From assembly GCF_014208105.1 (NCBI RefSeq), contig NZ_JACHMQ010000001.1, positions 2,232,001 to 2,296,000 of the forward strand: a DNA stretch of 64,000 nucleotides. Reading direction: 5' to 3'. Both the position numbers and the translations under genes were made by a program. Under the pieces are notes generated by a model. The model did no database searches. It saw nothing but the letters and a program-made list of their open reading frames with translations, and was not told where the DNA came from. Positions within the stretch are counted from its first letter, which is position 1; each line of letters starts with the position of its first letter. Positions 62,651 through 64,000 of this stretch are shown here, piece after piece. The stretch is from Actinomadura coerulea (GTDB taxonomy: Bacteria > Actinomycetota > Actinomycetes > Streptosporangiales > Streptosporangiaceae).

Positions 62651-64000
62651 ATGGCCGACGCCGTCGTCGTCGGCGCGGGGCACAACGGCCTCGTCGCCGC
62701 GAACATGCTGGCCGACGCCGGCTGGGACGTGGAGGTGCTCGAAGCGCAGCCCGAACCCGGCGGCGCGGTGCGCAGCGACCGGGGCGTGCACCCCGACCAC
62801 GTGAGCGACCTGTGCAGCGCGTTCTACCCGCTCGGCGTCGCGTCGCCCGCGATGCGGGCGCTGGAGCTGGAGCGGCACGGGCTTCGCTGGCGGCACGCGC
62901 CCGCCGTCCTCGCCCACCCGCTCCAGGACGGGCGCTGCGCCGTCCTGGAGCGCGACCGCGACGCGACCGCCGCGGGCCTCGACGCGCTCGGCGCGGGCGA
63001 CGGCGAGGCGTGGCTGCGGCTCTGCGGCCTGTGGGACGAGATGGGGGAGGACGTCCTGCGCGCCCTGCTCGGCCCGTTCCCGCCGGTGCGGGCCGCGCTC
63101 CCGCTGCTGGCGTCGGCGCGCCGGGCGGGCGGGCTCCGGGCCCTGCGCACGCTGCTGGCGCCCGTCCGCACGCTCGGCGAGCAGGAGTTCGCCGGTTCCG
63201 GCGGCCCGCTGCTGCTCGCCGGGTCGACGCTGCACACCGACATGTTCCCCGAGTCGACCGCCGGGGCGCTGTTCGGCTGGCTGCTCGCCATGGCCGGGCA
63301 GCGGTACGGGTGGCCGGTCCCCGAGGGCGGCGCGGGCGAGCTGACGGCGGCGCTCGTGCGGCGGCTGGAGTCGCGCGGCGGGCGTGTGCGCTGCGACACC
63401 CCGGTCGCCTCGGTCGTCGTGCGGGACGGGCGCGCGCTCGGCGTCCGCACCGCGTCCGGCGAACCGGTGCGCGCCGCGAAGGCCGTCCTCGCCGACGTGT
63501 CGGCCCCCGCCCTCTACGGAGGCCTGGTCGGCTGGGCCGACCTGCCGGCCTCGCTGCGCGCCGACATGCGCCGCTTCGTCTGGGACCACGCCACCTTCAA
63601 GGTCGACTGGGCGCTCTCCGGGCCGATCCCCTGGGCGGCGGACGGCGCCGGGCGCGCCGGGACCGTCCACCTGTCCCCCGGCCTGGACGCGATGACCGAC
63701 TACAGCGCGCAGCTCGCCACCGGGCGCGTCCCGTCCGAGCCCTTCGCGCTCCTCGGCCAGATGACGACCGCCGACCCCGCCCGCTCCCCCGCCGGGACCG
63801 AGTCGGTCTGGGCGTACACCCACGTCCCGCACCGGGTGAAGGCCGACGCCGGGCCGGACGGGATCACCGGCGCCTGGGACGGGCGCGAGCGCGACGCCAT
63901 GGCGCGACGCCTCGAGGACATCGTGGAGCGCCTCGCCCCCGGCTTCCGCTCCCGCGTCCTCGACCGGCGCGTCACCGCGCCGCCCGCGTTCCAGGACCAC
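62651..64000 (+). CDS. Phytoene-desaturase-like NAD(P)/FAD-dependent oxidoreductase, N-terminal part (truncated by window edge)
   Basis: The first 450 residues of a flavoprotein that runs off the window. ATG 62651 has GGGGAGGG upstream. The Rossmann motif is VVVGAGHNGLVAANMLADAG, then VLEAQPEPGGAVRS, as in the CrtI/PYROXD2-type family. Later segments such as PEGGAGELTAALVRRLESRGG and KAVLADVSAPALYGGL are family-typical. No carotenoid genes are in sight, so a function as carotenoid desaturase is not assumed; broad 'NAD(P)/FAD-dependent oxidoreductase' is the safe call. Confidence 0.88.
   Translation, partial: MADAVVVGAGHNGLVAANMLADAGWDVEVLEAQPEPGGAVRSDRGVHPDHVSDLCSAFYPLGVASPAMRALELERHGLRWRHAPAVLAHPLQDGRCAVLERDRDATAAGLDALGAGDGEAWLRLCGLWDEMGEDVLRALLGPFPPVRAALPLLASARRAGGLRALRTLLAPVRTLGEQEFAGSGGPLLLAGSTLHTDMFPESTAGALFGWLLAMAGQRYGWPVPEGGAGELTAALVRRLESRGGRVRCDTPVASVVVRDGRALGVRTASGEPVRAAKAVLADVSAPALYGGLVGWADLPASLRADMRRFVWDHATFKVDWALSGPIPWAADGAGRAGTVHLSPGLDAMTDYSAQLATGRVPSEPFALLGQMTTADPARSPAGTESVWAYTHVPHRVKADAGPDGITGAWDGRERDAMARRLEDIVERLAPGFRSRVLDRRVTAPPAFQDH

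Noticed and set aside
62651..64000. Carotenoid biosynthesis cluster
   Set aside because: Only one phytoene-desaturase-like oxidoreductase is seen, cut by the window edge, and no crtB/crtE-type gene accompanies it.

Overview
The window is 64 kb of very GC-rich chromosome from a mycothiol-producing actinomycete. The mycothiol ligase MshC, an InhA/MabA-style fabG-fabI pair, DUF3090, SCO1664-family and DUF3099 proteins, a 6C-like small RNA and many leaderless-looking genes all fit an Actinomadura/Thermomonosporaceae-like member of the Streptosporangiales. The genus is an inference from gene content only. Genes are densely packed, often with ATGA or GTGA start/stop overlaps, and nearly all are housekeeping or accessory metabolism. 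The only mobile element recognised is one IS30-type insertion.

Layout. 1-616: tail of an FtsX/MacB-type permease. 700-6849: complete dipeptide/oligopeptide ABC operon transcribed leftward in the order dppC-A-B-D-F. 7.3-10.3 kb: small membrane protein, HAD phosphatase, universal stress protein, PAC2 protein. 10.4-17.8 kb: conserved actinobacterial mycothiol neighbourhood (mshC, SCO1664-family, DUF3090, histidine phosphatase, then a CorA transporter), split by an orphan pair of peptide permeases and an NRDE protein. 18.5-27.5 kb: aldo/keto reductase, a RecD2-like protein with ruined ATPase motifs, a secreted basic protein, fabG-fabI, tldD-tldE, dodecin, DUF3099. 27.55-27.68 kb: 6C-like small RNA. 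28-33 kb: VWA/solute-binding protein, then an acyl-CoA dehydrogenase-SDR-TetR operon. 32.7-37.3 kb: cobalamin-dependent isobutyryl-CoA mutase (icmF) with a cobalamin-binding-type receptor, divergent from a MarR gene with a shared promoter region. 37.4-40.9 kb: tryptophan dioxygenase and kynurenine monooxygenase, then an MFS exporter. 41.2-43.3 kb: molybdenum cofactor genes mobA and moaA. 43.4-45.2 kb: lipase and a glycosidase-like gene behind a coupled 27-codon ORF.

45.3-58.8 kb holds scattered selenocysteine and formate dehydrogenase accessory functions: selB (followed by rtcB), selD, an intact tRNA-Sec(UCA) and fdhD, mixed with an MFS transporter, prpE, an acyl-CoA ligase, a 51-bp tandem repeat and the IS30 element. 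The end (58.9-64 kb) carries a PF10118-type hydrolase, an M24 peptidase-ephD operon and the start of a phytoene-desaturase-like oxidoreductase.

The most unusual feature is the selenocysteine set. The SelB-type protein keeps its P-loop but lacks the switch I segment and has PGD instead of the catalytic PGH. SelD has Ser-Ser where Cys/Sec should precede the essential Lys. No selA lies in the window. Yet the tRNA-Sec folds perfectly and all reading frames are open, so the system is either decaying or has been repurposed. Other items worth checking are the RecD2-like pseudo-helicase, the 6C-like RNA, the overlapping icmF/marR promoters, and the insertion of the IS30 element into the centre of a long palindrome beside selD.
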